The notes under the pieces: generated by a model
Database searches by the model: none
What the model was told of the DNA's origin: nothing
The model's input: the letters and a program-made list of their open reading frames with translations, nothing else
Made by a program: the position numbers and the translations under genes
DNA from: Diphasiastrum complanatum
Taxonomy: Eukaryota > Streptophyta > Lycopodiopsida > Lycopodiales > Lycopodiaceae
DNA: 64,000 nucleotides
Reading direction: 5' to 3'
Assembly (NCBI GenBank): GCA_029204225.1
Contig: CM055106.1
Coordinates: 14,760,393 to 14,824,392, forward strand
Shown: one piece after another, positions 23,343-34,269 of the stretch
How positions within the stretch are numbered: position 1 is the first letter of the stretch
Layout of the letters: every line of letters starts with the position of its first letter

Positions 23343-24446
23343 CCACGCCTTCTAGCTTCTCTAAATTCACGGCTCCATGATTAAGAATTTCCTTGATCCG
23401 ATAAGGACCTTCGTCTGTGAATTTTAATTTTTCCTTGATCGCCTTGGTTTTATACATCAGGACCAGATCTCCGAAGCAAAGATCCTTTTTTTGTAACCTA
23501 CGATCGTGCCATGCTTTGCATCTTTCCTTTTTAGCTGCTAGTGCATGCACAGCTAGTAAGCATGTTTCACAGAGTTTATGCAGAGCTTCGTGGCGTAGGT
23601 GTAGAGATTTGGATTCATTTAGACGTTGAGTTGTAGCAATTCTTAATGAAGGAACTAGAAACTCTACTGGCATTACAGCATCCTGACCATATACCAATTG
23701 GAAAGGTGTTTGATCAGTGCTTCCCTTATATGTTGTCATGAATGCCCACAGAGCAGCATGCAACTTATATTCCCAATCTGATCATCTAGCTTCAACTGTT
23801 TTCGTGAGCACGCTACACAAGATCTTATTGGATGATTCTGCTTGCCCACTACCACAAGGATAATAAGACGTACTGGTTCTATGGATCACGAAGAATTCTT
23901 CCAACAGGACCTTGATGGTCTCATTGATGAAATGACTTCCGCAATCGCTAACTAGCTCCATCGAACATCCGAAGCGCACAATGATATTTTCATAAAGGAA
24001 CTTGGCAGTGGTCCTAGCATCAACTATTCGTACTTGGTGAGATAGTCTATGGCTACGACCCACTTGGTGAGATATTCCGTGGCTACGATTATGTATCGAA
24101 CCTTGGAACTCCTTGTTGCAGGGTGAATTGGACCGATGTAATCCAATCCCCACTTTTCGAATGGTGCTTGGGCTAAGACCAGGTGCAGTAGGTCATAATT
24201 CAATCTCGTCAGTCTCCTCGCCCTTTGGCACACATCGCACTTTCTCAAGTAATCCACCGTATCCTTATGAATCGTTGGCCACCAACATCCTGATTGCAGG
24301 ATCTTGCGAACTGTAATGTCGGATGCAAAATGGCCTCTACCCATGCCTTCATGTGAAAGCAAAATGATCTGGGTAATCTCATGAGGGAGAATACATCGCC
24401 GAATAATCCCATCTGGTCCTCTTCGATACAATTGGTCAACAATCAA
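23158..24446 (-). pseudogene. Gypsy element A integrase
   Basis: The N-terminal HHCC zinc-binding part reads LSHEGMGRGHF and KCDVCQRARR (about 24380-24230). The catalytic core has the first Asp in WGLDYIGPIHP, the second in VSDCGSHFINE, and the Glu in SGQAESSNKI, the D-D-E triad that joins element DNA to the host chromosome. The C-terminal part has PFQLVYGQDAVMPVEF and the GPY-like DEGPYRIKEIL..GAVNLEKLEG. A local 30-bp duplication near 24034-24093 (cttggtgagata repeated) and frameshifts near 24030 and 23770 disable it. The frame then runs into CC-ORF copy 3. Confidence 0.85.
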
Positions 24447-24792
24447 CTAATAAGGTCTAGCTTTCAAGATCAATTTCTACTGATCCGCCTTTGGTAGTGA
24501 CTTGTCTGGTTGGCCCCGCATTAGATATTCAACAATGTCGGCAGCCCATTCTGGTACTATGTCCACGTAAAATAAGGCAGCATCGCAGCTCATCGTCGGG
24601 TTGGGTTGCAACCTCCTTTCCCTTGATTTGTGACACATGATCTGCCATGTAGTGTTGTTTTCCCTTGCGAACTACTATCCAAAAATCAAACTCCAACAAC
24701 AGAAGTAGCCATCTGGTGATTCTCCCAGTGTTGCAAGTTTTGTTAACGAGATAGAGCAAGGGTTGATGATCCGTATAAAAGCAAAATGTGTG
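24447..24792 (-). pseudogene. Gypsy element A RNase H, 3' part
   Basis: The minus-strand frame reads LLYLVNKTCNTGRITRWLLL, FDFWIVVRKGKQHYMADHVS and QIKGKE, the end of RNase H and the tether to integrase. RNase H removes the RNA strand during reverse transcription. Its upstream half lies at 28571-29188, and the two are separated by the nested copia element. Comparison with the equivalent part of element B (30149-29943) shows the two halves join without loss apart from the 5-bp target duplication. Confidence 0.85.
24788..24792. repeat. Target site duplication GTGTG, left
   Basis: GTGTG lies immediately outside the left LTR and is matched by GTGTG at 28566-28570. The uninterrupted site in gypsy element B (near 30108) has a single GTGTG. 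Confidence 0.85.
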
Positions 24793-25067
24793 ACTTAGAA
24801 TTTGCTTTGCACAGGAACACAGATCATGCTACATAGTAACACAGACAAAAAACACTCTCCACAGCAAGCTCACATAGCAACTGTATTTCTCAAAAAAAAA
24901 ATTACATTGTACATATAGTTGTTCACTCAGACAACCCATGCATGACCCAGGTTGCCGTTGGCGGGACGCGTGTCCCGTCGATTTGCCTCGTGATGAGGCC
25001 AACTGATCCTTATCAACTGATAGGACCCACAGTACAGTAGCACAGTGATTCTACTTTAATTCTAGCT
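24793..25067 (-). mobile_element. Nested copia element, 3' LTR (275 bp)
   Basis: It matches 28299-28565 with small indels. On the plus strand it starts ACTTAGAATT and ends AATTCTAGCT, so read in element sense it runs AGCTAGAATT to AATTCTAAGT. It is preceded in element sense by the polypurine tract AAGGGAGAG. The ends lack the usual TG/CA. Confidence 0.88.
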
Positions 25068-25121
25068 CTCTCCCTTAAAGTAGAGTCTACTTTTTATACA
25101 GTCATATACATAGCTTTAAAG

Positions 25122-25762
25122 TCAACAAACTTTAAGTACATAAAGCTTTGATCTAAACTTATCAAACTTTTCTCCAACAAGTGGCTTAGTGAAAATATCA
25201 GCTAGTTGTTCTTCTGTGCTACAATGAACAACATGAATTTCACGACTCAGCAGCCTCTCACGTATAAAGTGATACTGAATCTCAATGTGTTTAGTTCTCG
25301 CATGGAACACTGGATTCTTTGCTAGCTAAATGCCACTCTGACTGTCGCTATGTAATGTTGTGGGATTTTTCTGCTTCATGCCACTTCCAAGATTTGTCTC
25401 AACCATATAGCTTCTTGTGTTGCACTACACATTGTCTTATACTTTGCTTCTGTGGTGGATAGAGCAATTGTACTTTGCTTCTTACTAGACCAGGAAAAGC
25501 AACTACCACAAAACTGGAATACATACCCTGTGGTGGATCTATGATCATCATAGTCACCTCCCCAATCCGCATTGACATAGCCATACAACTCAGGTAAACC
25601 ATCATGCTTCCTGTAAATCAAGCCATACTTTGAAGTGCCTTTCACATAATGCAAAATGCGTTTAGCTGTCTTCCAATGTGTTTCCATAGGTGCTGCCATA
25701 AACTGACTTACAATGCCAACAGCATAGCATATATCTGGTCTAGTCGTGGTAAGGTAAATCAA
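25122..25762 (-). pseudogene. Nested copia RNase H
   Basis: The minus-strand frame includes LTTTRPDICYAVGIVSQFM, HWKTAKRILHYVKGTSKYG, YVNADWGGDYDDHRSTTGYV, SKKQSTIALSTTEAKYKTM and EAIWLRQIL, the full RNase H signature of copia elements. The final part, HARTKHIEIQYHFIRERL and QLADIFTKPL, lies at 25310-25130. One stop near 25330 separates the last two parts. It belongs to the element bounded by the 24793 and 28565 LTR ends. Confidence 0.85.
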
Positions 25763-25770
25763 GCTCCCTA

Positions 25771-26535
25771 CTAACTGCCTATACAGCGTAGCATCAAATG
25801 ACTATGACTCATCAAGCTTAGAAAGCTTTTTACCTGGTTCAAACTAGTATTCACTGGTTTGCAATCCTGCAACCTAAACTTGTGCAGCAACTCTTTGACA
25901 TACTTCACCTGTGTTAAGCCCACTTCGTGTCCTTTTTGCCACACCTCTACTCCAAGGCAATAATGCATCAGCCTGAGATCTGTCATCTCGAATTGTTCCA
26001 TGGGATCTTTCTTGATCATATCTATCATCTCTTGATTATTTTCCGTAATAATCAAGTCATCAACATAAAGAGCAATCAAAGAAACCATAGCATCAAAGCA
26101 TAAGACATATAGATTTGGATCAGAGTGTGTTCTCACCATCCCCTTTGAACGAAAGTAGGCATCAATCCTGCTATACCACGCACGTGGTGCCTATTTAAGA
26201 CCATAAAGCGCGTTCTTCAAGCGACATACTTTATTTTCTTTTCCCTTCGCTACAAAGCCTTCAGGTTTATCCATGAACACCTCTTCTTCTAAGTCACCAT
26301 TTAGAAAAGTAGATTTCACATCCATCTGATGCAAAGGCCAACCAAAATGTGAAGCTAAAGCAACAAGTAGACGTAGAGTATTCCACTTACATACTGGCGC
26401 AAAGGTCTCCTCATAGTCGATGCCTTTACTTTGTGCATACCCTTTAATCTTGCACACCTCACCATTTGCTTGTGAAATGGACGTTCCATTATCCAACACT
26501 TTCAAGCTACTGAACCAATTCTTGTTACCTGTCAT
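25771..26535 (-). pseudogene. Nested copia reverse transcriptase
   Basis: Frames read YAQSKGIDYEETFAPV, WPLHQMDVKSTFLNGDLEEE, VCRLKNALYGLK, then a TAG where the family has Gln (YGLKQAPRAWY), then LYVDDLIITENN with the Y-V-D-D catalytic box, and HYCLGVEVWQ. This is the copia RT core, but its N-terminal fingers are missing. The frame passes directly from the protease tail (NGEVCKIKG) into RT. One stop near 26190 and a frame change near 25830 break it. Confidence 0.85.
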
Positions 26536-26973
26536 GTGTCTTGTGGCTCCCGAGTCAATATACCATGCTTGATCATCTTGATTAGATGATAATGCAGATA
26601 TGAAGATGCTAGAGTCTTCAATCTCACCCTCATCGACAAGGTTACCTGCTTGTTTTGGTTTCCCCTTGTCTTGTTCCGCCAGAAATTTGCGACATTCACT
26701 CTTCTAGTGGCCCTTTTTACCACAATGGAAGCACTTGCCTTTCTTCTTGGTCTTACTGGAAGATCCCTCATCCTCCTGAGTCTTGGCAAATTGTTGCCTA
26801 GACTTCTTGACCTTGCTCTTGCCTTGTTTTTGGCATGTCGAAAGTGGCTGATCGTCAATATTTTGACGTCTAGCTTTCACCATTTCTCGTCGTTGCTCTT
26901 CCTGCATCAAGATTCCTATGAGCTCGTCAAAAGTTGGCAATCTTTCTCTTGATGCTATTCCACTCACAAACAT
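26532..26973 (-). pseudogene. Nested copia gag tail and protease
   Basis: The frame at 26973-26704 has ERLPTFDELIGILMQEEQRR, a basic linker, and the zinc knuckle CFHCGKKGH..KSEC with a TAG inside it (near 26704). It continues to QAWYIDSGATRHMTG, the copia protease active-site motif D-S-G-A-T/S (about 26575). Gag capsid sequence before it is cut off near 27000. Integrase is absent between protease and RT, so the element could not have integrated without help. Confidence 0.8.
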
Positions 26974-26999
26974 CTGATAGGGTAAAAATAGTACGCTGA

Positions 27000-28284
27000 G
27001 GCCAACAGTGATGTCAGAAGCTGAAAATAATGAGCTGCACTTTTTCCCTTACCAGGCCACTCACCGCTTTTCCACTAATTTGAAAGCCAAATCGGCGTCG
27101 CCTTTCGAAATGCACTCAGTCGTCAACTCCCAACTACGTGCCCAGTGGAATGGTGAAATCACTTTTGGCGCACTCCGAACACTTTTTCCACTACAATTAC
27201 TCTATTTTGATGTACCGTACTTGCAAGTACAGTCCGGGTGCCCTTCGTTTGGAGGTTATAGCCTTTCGTTTGGGTCAAAACGGACAAAGGACCCAAAAAT
27301 AGGGATTTTTCTTGTTTTTGAACTGTTTCTTCACCTTGAAGAAACTTCAGTCTTCACTTGTGAAGGGACCCAACTCCAATTTCAGTATGAGAATTTTTAA
27401 TGAAGTTGAAGGCCAAAATGCACTTCAAGACCCTTCAACCTTTCATGGGCTCTTTAACCTGTCATCCAATGGTCACTTCACATCCACGGTCTGGATCACT
27501 CCCTGAGAAATCAATCACGGTCGTTGATTCTCGATCTTTGTGAACAGACAGTTTTCCCTCCTTCTGCGCGCTGAAGTTACTCAAGCAGCCACTATCCTCT
27601 TGCAAACACTACCAGGTTATCATGGTTCCTTGCGCGCGACCTGTCCACAACCTCCATCTCCTTCTCTTCCAAGCTTTATTAGCTATGGCTGCCCTCAAGG
27701 TTCTGATTGCTTCACAACTGAAGCGCGACTATCCACGCCTCCACATAATTGCGTTCTGTTGGATCTCAACCGGAGTACTCTATCAGATCTCAACCAAATA
27801 ACCCACTCCAATCTTACTAGGGCGCCCTCCTACAGGCTTTTATAGACTAAAAAATGGATCAATATAGAGAAAAAAACCTTGCTTTTATGCTTCCAGACTC
27901 TAGGCCAGGGTTTTTCTCACAACTTTGATCTTGGCTTACTTTTCACAACTCTCTGGCTGGCCAAATCAACTGCTCTAAGGTCGGTCTACTACTGGAAGGC
28001 TGATGCTTCAATCCATTTGTCAAACGGTGTCCGATTGAATGCACACTGACTGCAAACACCAAATAGCCTGCTTCAGAATTTCAAAATTCTGTTTGCTGAG
28101 GTTCTGATTCAGCCGACAACCCTTGTCTCTGAATCCTCACACAATCTCAAGCTCCTGTGTGCTAAACTCTCTGCACCAGTGTTTCTCCTTCCATCTTCAA
28201 TCCGCCGTAAACCCCGAACTCTCAGAAGACAGTTCTCCCAAAGCTCTCTTCAACGACGATGTTGTACTGTGTACACTCCCTGTA
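27000..28284. other. 1.3 kb without recognisable element genes inside the nested copia
   Basis: This stretch sits between the primer-binding site and the gag tail, where leader and capsid coding sequence are expected. No minus-strand frame over 60 codons is present. A plus-strand frame at 27008-27400 (130 codons) has no recognised domain. GC content seems higher than in its surroundings. It may be captured host DNA or an eroded capsid region. Confidence 0.45.
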
Positions 28285-28298
28285 GGGCTCTGATACCA
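28285..28298 (-). other. Primer-binding site (tRNA-Met type) of nested copia
   Basis: Minus-strand TGGTATCAGAGCCC, abutting the 5' LTR end AATTCTAAGT with no spacer. Confidence 0.9.
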
Positions 28299-28565
28299 AC
28301 TTAGAATTTGCTTTCACAAGAACACAGATCATGCTACACAGTAACACAGACAGAAAACACTCTCCACAGCACATAGCAACTGTATTTCTCAAAATGAAAT
28401 TATACTATACATATAGTTGTTCACTCAGGCAACCCATGCATGACCCAGGTTGTCGTTGGTGGGACGCGTGTCCCGTCGACTTGCCTCGTGGTGAGGCCAA
28501 CTGATCCTTATCAACTGATAGGACCCACAGTACAGTAGCACAGTGATTCTACTTTAATTCTAACT
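28299..28565 (-). mobile_element. Nested copia element, 5' LTR (267 bp)
   Basis: This is the partner of 24793-25067. The plus-strand ends are ACTTAGAATT and AATTCTAACT. The whole element spans 24793-28565 (about 3.8 kb) and is flanked by GTGTG on both sides. LTR divergence is small to moderate, so insertion is younger than the gypsy host element. Confidence 0.88.
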
Positions 28566-28570
28566 GTGTG
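28566..28570. repeat. Target site duplication GTGTG, right
   Basis: Partner of 24788-24792. The gypsy RNase H frame resumes right after it. Confidence 0.85.
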
Positions 28571-29188
28571 GCCATCAGGTAGTGCCGAAATTTCTTAACC
28601 GCATAGAGCATTGCCAATGCTTCCCGCTCTATGGTTGAGTAATTTATTTCTGTATCACTGAGCTGTCGGCTTGCAAATCGGATTGGAAAATCCTTTTTGT
28701 GTTCACCTAGTTGGGTTAAGATTGCTCCAACTGCATACTTCAATGTATGCACATGAAACTCAATGGACCAATTGGGTGGGCGTAAGATTGGTGCTGAAAC
28801 CAATGCATCCTTACGCTTTTGGAAAGCCTTTAGGACTTCCTCGTTCCAATGTGGATCCACTGTGAGTTTGTAAATTGGTCGGGCTAACTCCACAAAATCC
28901 AAAATGAAGATCCTATAATAGTTAGCATGAGCCATGAAGATGTAGACTTTGCGGATCGTCTCTGGTGGTGGTAGATCACCAATGATCCTGTTCTTTGATA
29001 GGTCTGTGGCGATCCCGTGTCTTGACAGTATATGGCCGAGAATCAAGCCATGTGTCACCCAAAATTGACATTTTTCTAGCTTCAAGGAGATCTGGAAGTT
29101 GCAGCATTTTTGTAACACTTTCTCCAAATTGGATAAGTGTTCTAAGTCTAGTCCATGCACGCAAAGATCATCCAAGAAAAATTTTAGA
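28571..29188 (-). pseudogene. Gypsy element A RT (3' part) and RNase H (5' part)
   Basis: The frame starts inside RT at LKFFLDDLCVHG, the catalytic F/Y-x-D-D box. It continues NFQISLKLEKCQFWVTHGLI, GHILSRHGIATD, PPPETIRKVYIFMAHANYY, ALVSAPILRPPNWSIEFHVH, FPIRFASRQLSDTEINYSTI and AMLYAVKKFRHYLMA. It is one open frame up to the nested copia. Its 5' side is fused at about 29188 to the integrase of element B, so the RT fingers and everything upstream are lost. Confidence 0.85.
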
Positions 29189-29880
29189 AAATGCCCACAA
29201 AGCAGCATGCAATTTGTTTCCCAATCAGATCTGCTAGGTTCAACTGTTTTTGTGATTACACTACACAAGATCTTATCAGATGATTCTACTTGCCCATTAC
29301 CGCGAGGATAATAAGGCGTACGATCACGAAGAATTTTTCCAATAGGACCTTGATGGTCTCATTGACGAAATGACTTCCGCGATCACTAACTATCTCCACC
29401 GGGCATCCAAAGCGCACAATGATATTTTCATAAAGAAACTTGGCAGTTGTCCTAGCATCAACTACTCGTACTGCCTTGGCTTCGACCCACTTGGTGAGGT
29501 AGTCTGTGGCCACGATAATGTATTGAGCCTGTGTACTTCTTGCAGTTGGGTGAATTGGACCAATATAATCCAATCCTCACTTTTCAAATGGTGCTTGAGC
29601 TAGTACTGGGTATAGAAGGTCAATATTCAGCCTTGTCGGTCTCCTAGCTCTTTGGCACACATCGCATTTCTTTAGGTATTCATCCGTATCTTTATGAATC
29701 ATTGGCCACTAGCATCCTGATTGCAGGATCTTGCAAACTATAATGTCGGATGCAAAATGACCACCACCTATGCCTTCATGTAAAATTGAGATAGTCTTGG
29801 TGGCCTCGTGTGGAAGAATACACTTTCAAATAATACCATATGGTCCCCTTTGAGCGGCCCACTTAGGTACAGTGTCAATA
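29189..29880 (-). pseudogene. Gypsy element B integrase (truncated)
   Basis: Minus-strand frames show the core motifs DYIGPIHPTARSTQAQYIIV, TDYLTKWVEAKAVRVVDART, RFGCPVEIVSDRGSHFVNET and, after a frameshift, a GNGQVESSDKILC-like Glu box. Upstream, near 29800-29640, fragments of the HHCC domain remain. The sequence stops at HAALWAF, where it joins RT of element A. It is very close to the element A integrase, so both belong to one family. Confidence 0.8.
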
Positions 29881-29899
29881 TAAAATAAGGTAGCATCAA

Positions 29900-31096
29900 G
29901 TAGCTCATCATCAGGTTGGGCGGCTGATTCCTTCCCCTTGATTCACGACACATGATCCACCATGTAATGTTGTGTTTCCTTGCGAACCACTATCCTAAAA
30001 TCAAACTCCAATAACAGAAGTAACCATCGAGTGATCCTTCCTGTGTTGCATGTTTTGTTAACAAGATAGAGCAAGGCCTGATGGTCCGTATAAAAAGCAA
30101 AGTGTGTGGCCATCAAATAATGTTGAAACTTCTTAACCGCATAGATCATTGCCAGTGTCTCTCGTTCTATTGTTGAATAATTTACTTCTGAATCACTGAG
30201 CTGGCGACTTGCAAATCAGATTGGAAAATCCTTTTTGTGTTTCTCTGGCTAGGTTAAGACAGCTCCTACTACATACTTCGATGCATCCGTATGCACATGA
30301 AACTCAATGGACCAATTGGGTGGACATAGTATTGGCACTGAGACCAATGCATCTTTAAGCTTCTAGCCTTTAGGGCTTCCTCAATCCAATGCGGTTCCGT
30401 TGTAAGTTTATAGATTGGCTGTGCTAACTCTGCAGAGTCTAAAATGAAAATCTTGTAGTAGTTGGCATGACCCATGAAGATGTAGACCTTGAGGATCGTC
30501 CCTGGTGGTGGCAGATCGACAATGATCTTGATCTTTGATAGGTCTGTAGCAATCCAATGTCTTGATACTCTATGGCCAAGGATCAGGCTGTGTGTTACTC
30601 AAAACTAACACTTTTCTAGATTCATGGATATCTGAAACTCACGGCATTTCCGTAGCACCTTCTCCAAATTGGATAAGTGCTCTGCGTTAGGTCCATGCAT
30701 GCACAAAACGTCTAAGAAGATTTCCGAAAAAATTTGCAAGTACTCTTTGAATGTTGCCTGCATAACTCGCTGGAAAGTACTTGGGGCATTGCAAAGTTCA
30801 AACGACATCACCTTGTAGGCATAGGTCCCCCATTCCGTGGCAAATGTTGTCGTGTGCTGATCTCGCGACGCTATCTTCACCTGATTGTAACCGTTGAAGC
30901 CATCAAGAAAACTGTAGGCTTCCGCTCCGGCTATTCTATCCAGGACACTTTCTGTAAATGGTAAGGAAAAATAGTCCTTCTTGGTGACTGCATTTAACGC
31001 TTTAAGATTCACACAGATCCGCATCTTGCCGTTCTTGGGTACTATGACTATTGGTGACACCCATTCAGTATGCTCGATTGGCATACATGATCCCAA
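29900..31096 (-). pseudogene. Gypsy element B RT and RNase H
   Basis: RT at 31096-30605 reads TEWVSPIVIVPKNGKMRICV, LKALNAVTKKDYFSLPFTES, EAYSFLDGFNGYNQVKIA, FATEWGTYAYKVM and SEIFLDVLCMHG, where the catalytic box has lost its second Asp (FLDV). RNase H follows with MGHANYYKIFILDSAELAQP, AMLYA-like AMIYAVKKFQHYLMATHFAF and LVNKTCNTGRITRW (30475-29943). Frame breaks occur near 30600, 30480 and 30270. This is the 5' partner in the tandem of two related elements; gag, protease and 5' LTR were not found. Confidence 0.82.
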
Positions 31097-31099
31097 GGA

Positions 31100-33723
31100 T
31101 GACCATATGCACCTTGTTCAATTCCAAACATAGAACTCTGATGTTCATCAACTGGTGGCAACCAGAAAATTATAGTCACCATTATATCTTGATGGCAACT
31201 CATTGACCTCTCTGATAGTTTTGATCTGGTCCTCCAACATTCTCAGTTTACTTTTCAAGGGAAATTGTCTTACCAAATCTGTCATCTGCATTGGCTCTCT
31301 TGATGGTGAGGTGTTGGAGAAACATCCACATAAAACATATTTCAGACTAAATTTCATGTTTTTATTACTACATATAGTATTTGCAAGACCAGTGAGCATA
31401 TGATGATCCTGAGCAACATTTGCAATTTGTTAATTGGATCTTCCATGCACAACAATTCTTGTACTGACTGCATGTTCAATTATGAAAGTCTTACACCTTC
31501 AACAATAAAATATTCACACGGAATCAAGAGAGGAGAGCTAACTGATTCTTGGGTTATAGAATGAAAAGCTTTTATGCTTCCTTTGATTAGGCCAAAAATG
31601 CTTGAAACCACTTCCTTTTCTATATTTTTACCTGTTTCTATTGCTAGTTCATACAACATATTTGTGTCATTGAATGCTATTGTGATAATAGCCATTGACA
31701 AAATCCGAACCACGAACAAATGAAGCTCTCAAATGGATAATCCACTCGAAAACACAAAAAACAAGTCTCTTAATGAGTACACAATCTCCTAGCACTAATA
31801 TAGATTCAATAAAAAATTCAATACACAACTTCAACTACAATTGCAACTGATATTTTTATGAGTAAAAGCAGTAGGCATACAAAAAGATTTCAATCTAGCT
31901 TAAATGCCTCCTTATCGCACCACTAGTGAGTGCCCACTCTAGGCAGTCATAATCATCACCATACCATTTGGGGGTACTTTATGGCAGCTAATGTCATACA
32001 AGAAGTCATTATGAAAGTTCACAGGAAGTCCCAATTCAACACAATTTTTTTTAACTCTTTTTGCTTCATAATCTCAAAGCTTTATAGCCCATACTTAACT
32101 ATTATCAAAATGGAAAAGGATTTAGGGTTGAAAAAATAATTAGTTATTGAATATTTTTAGCTTAAAACTTTAAAAATAATTAGTTTGGTTCTAGGTTTAA
32201 TACATTCTTTGAGTGGCCCATAATAAAAATTTGACAAAGTGCATGTCATTTTATTTCTTGTTAAACACAAAGACCACACAAGTTTTCTTATCATTGTAAA
32301 TTCCAATATAAATTGAAACGTACAACTCTAAAATTTTAATATTAACTATTGCATTACCTAAAGTTTGAATCAATTGAAATCCATATGAGAAAGGATAAGT
32401 GCCTTATCAGGCTTTGTATAAAAATTTGAGCCTCTTTGAAACAAATTTTTTTAGCCTTCTTAATATTCCATCAATTTAGTATTGAAATTTTACAAACGTT
32501 GAAAGCTCATTAATTGTTTTGAATTTCTAATTTTTTTTTTTTTGTAAAATTGGTTCATTTGTGGTTGAATTTTTTCATTTATTCAAAGCAATGATAAGCT
32601 AGGAGAGATAAGAACACTCTTCTAACCATTGATTGATTTTTATCGTTTACAAAATTTGATACAACTTGATCTAAAATTAACGCTTTCTCTAACCCAAAAA
32701 AAAACTTCTGACTTAGAGCTAGTTGCTCACACAATTTTGAGCCACGAGCCCTGCTGGCTACCAAATGTCTGTAAATAATAGCTCAACCATCTCAATAAAG
32801 GCCTTATAGATATTTCATCAAGGCTCGTGAATATAATTTTCGCCATCTTATTGCTTACTATTATTGATGGCTAATTAGTATGTGGCTATGGCATGCATGC
32901 ATCTCACAAGTGAGAGATTGTGAAATAGTTGGTGGAAAACAAAAAGTGAAAAAAAAAAAGAAAAAAGCTAGGGGGCGGGAGAGAGAAAGAGAGAAAGAGA
33001 AGGTTACAGAATTCACTACTACTTGGAAATATCTTGCAAACTTGAACAATGCCAAGCATTCTTCCAGGTTTGTTTTCTTTTTCTTATGTGACTTTGGATA
33101 GAATCATTCTATGGCCACAATGTTTTTTTTGCAAAACATATGTTTCAGCACCCCAATTGAGTAGGTTTCATTGCAGCCGGCTGCAAAAAAAGTTAGATTG
33201 TTGTACCTGGTGGAGAGGTCACTAAAAAAGAATAATTCTCCAACACAAATATGATATTCTTATCTAGATTTCTGTTACAGATAAGAAATTTGAATCCAAT
33301 ATTTACATATTTAGTTGTGATCATAAAAGATTTGGGACCATAAGTTTTTTTAAATGTTTCTGAATTTTTTTCAATGATTACTTTGTTCAATCATAGTTGT
33401 GCTAATAATGGCTGGCATCAGGCCCTGTGAGTTTTGTTTTTTAGTCGCTTGCGTGCGCAAGGATTTGGGAACAAAAATGCAAAACTACTTGCACGCCATT
33501 TTGGTGCTAGGTTTTTTTTTTTCATTCTATGAAAAGGTTAAAAAATCAAAACATAAAAAGAAAACACTTGGAAGCTAAAGGCTCACATCGCCATTTTGGT
33601 ACGAGTTGTTTTTTTTTTTCTCTTTTTGTCTTTTGAAATCAAGGAATGACATTGCTAGCACAAGCCATTTGTGCATATCTCGTGGATACAATGGTTACCA
33701 GTTGATGGCTCCTAAAAAAAAAT
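31100..33723. other. Unassigned AT-rich stretch
   Basis: Minus-strand frames at 31148-31399 and 31480-31719 are modest in length (83 and 79 codons) and match nothing I recognise. The rest is AT-rich with oligo-A/T runs. No splice-consistent exon chain was found. Confidence 0.45.
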
Positions 33724-33935
33724 TAGCAGCGCTTTGCCTGTGCACGCCGGCACGGGCAGAGCATTGCTAAGTGGGCTACTAAATTTGTTTAGCAGCCAGC
33801 TAATAAATCAGCGCACTGCTAAAACAATATAGCAACCCTCTGCCTGTGCACGCTGGCCTGCACAGTCAAAGCATTGCCGAAGATATATATATAGCAGCCC
33901 AGGCTGCTAAATTTTCTTAGCATCCAACAGATATA
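33724..33935. repeat. 106-bp imperfect tandem repeat with palindrome
   Basis: Two units start TAGCAGCGCTTTGCCTGTGC (33724) and TAGCAACCCTCTGCCTGTGC (33830) and share the pattern tgcctgtgcacg..gg..cacagcattgc. The second contains the palindrome AGCAGCCCAGGCTGCT near 33893. Short TAGCAG/CTGCTA motifs recur in both senses throughout. Confidence 0.65.
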
Positions 33936-34269
33936 TTTGTAATCAGTATTTGATTGAAGCAATCAGTACAGTCAAGAACTACATTCACGTAGTATCTATC
34001 AAGATCTTGTGACATCAAATTAGCACTTCGTTTGACTAAAGTAAAACAAGGAGCATGAGATGTATGTACTACCATTCAAAGTGATCAAAGATCAGTAAAT
34101 CGTTGAGAAAAACAGACTTGGCAATCTATAAGTGGCAAAGTAGCTGCGCCTGTCAGAAAGTAAGACACAAAATGGTTGTGAAAAATTAAAACGATGAGAA
34201 TAAAATGCTATACTCATTTTAGTGATGCAGCACTGACTGTTCTGCTTAGTGACCTTAAAAAAAAAACAC

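Noticed and set aside
31148-31719. Two modest minus-strand frames considered as host exons
   Set aside because: No recognisable domain, no clear splice junctions that join them, and they sit beside a truncated gypsy element.
32579-32764. FFFGLEKALILDQ, considered as part of a MutS-like host gene
   Set aside because: Resemblance is limited to a few residues, and surrounding frames do not continue it.
33724-33935. Possible CRISPR-like array
   Set aside because: Only two imperfect units in eukaryotic DNA, with no regular repeat-spacer pattern.
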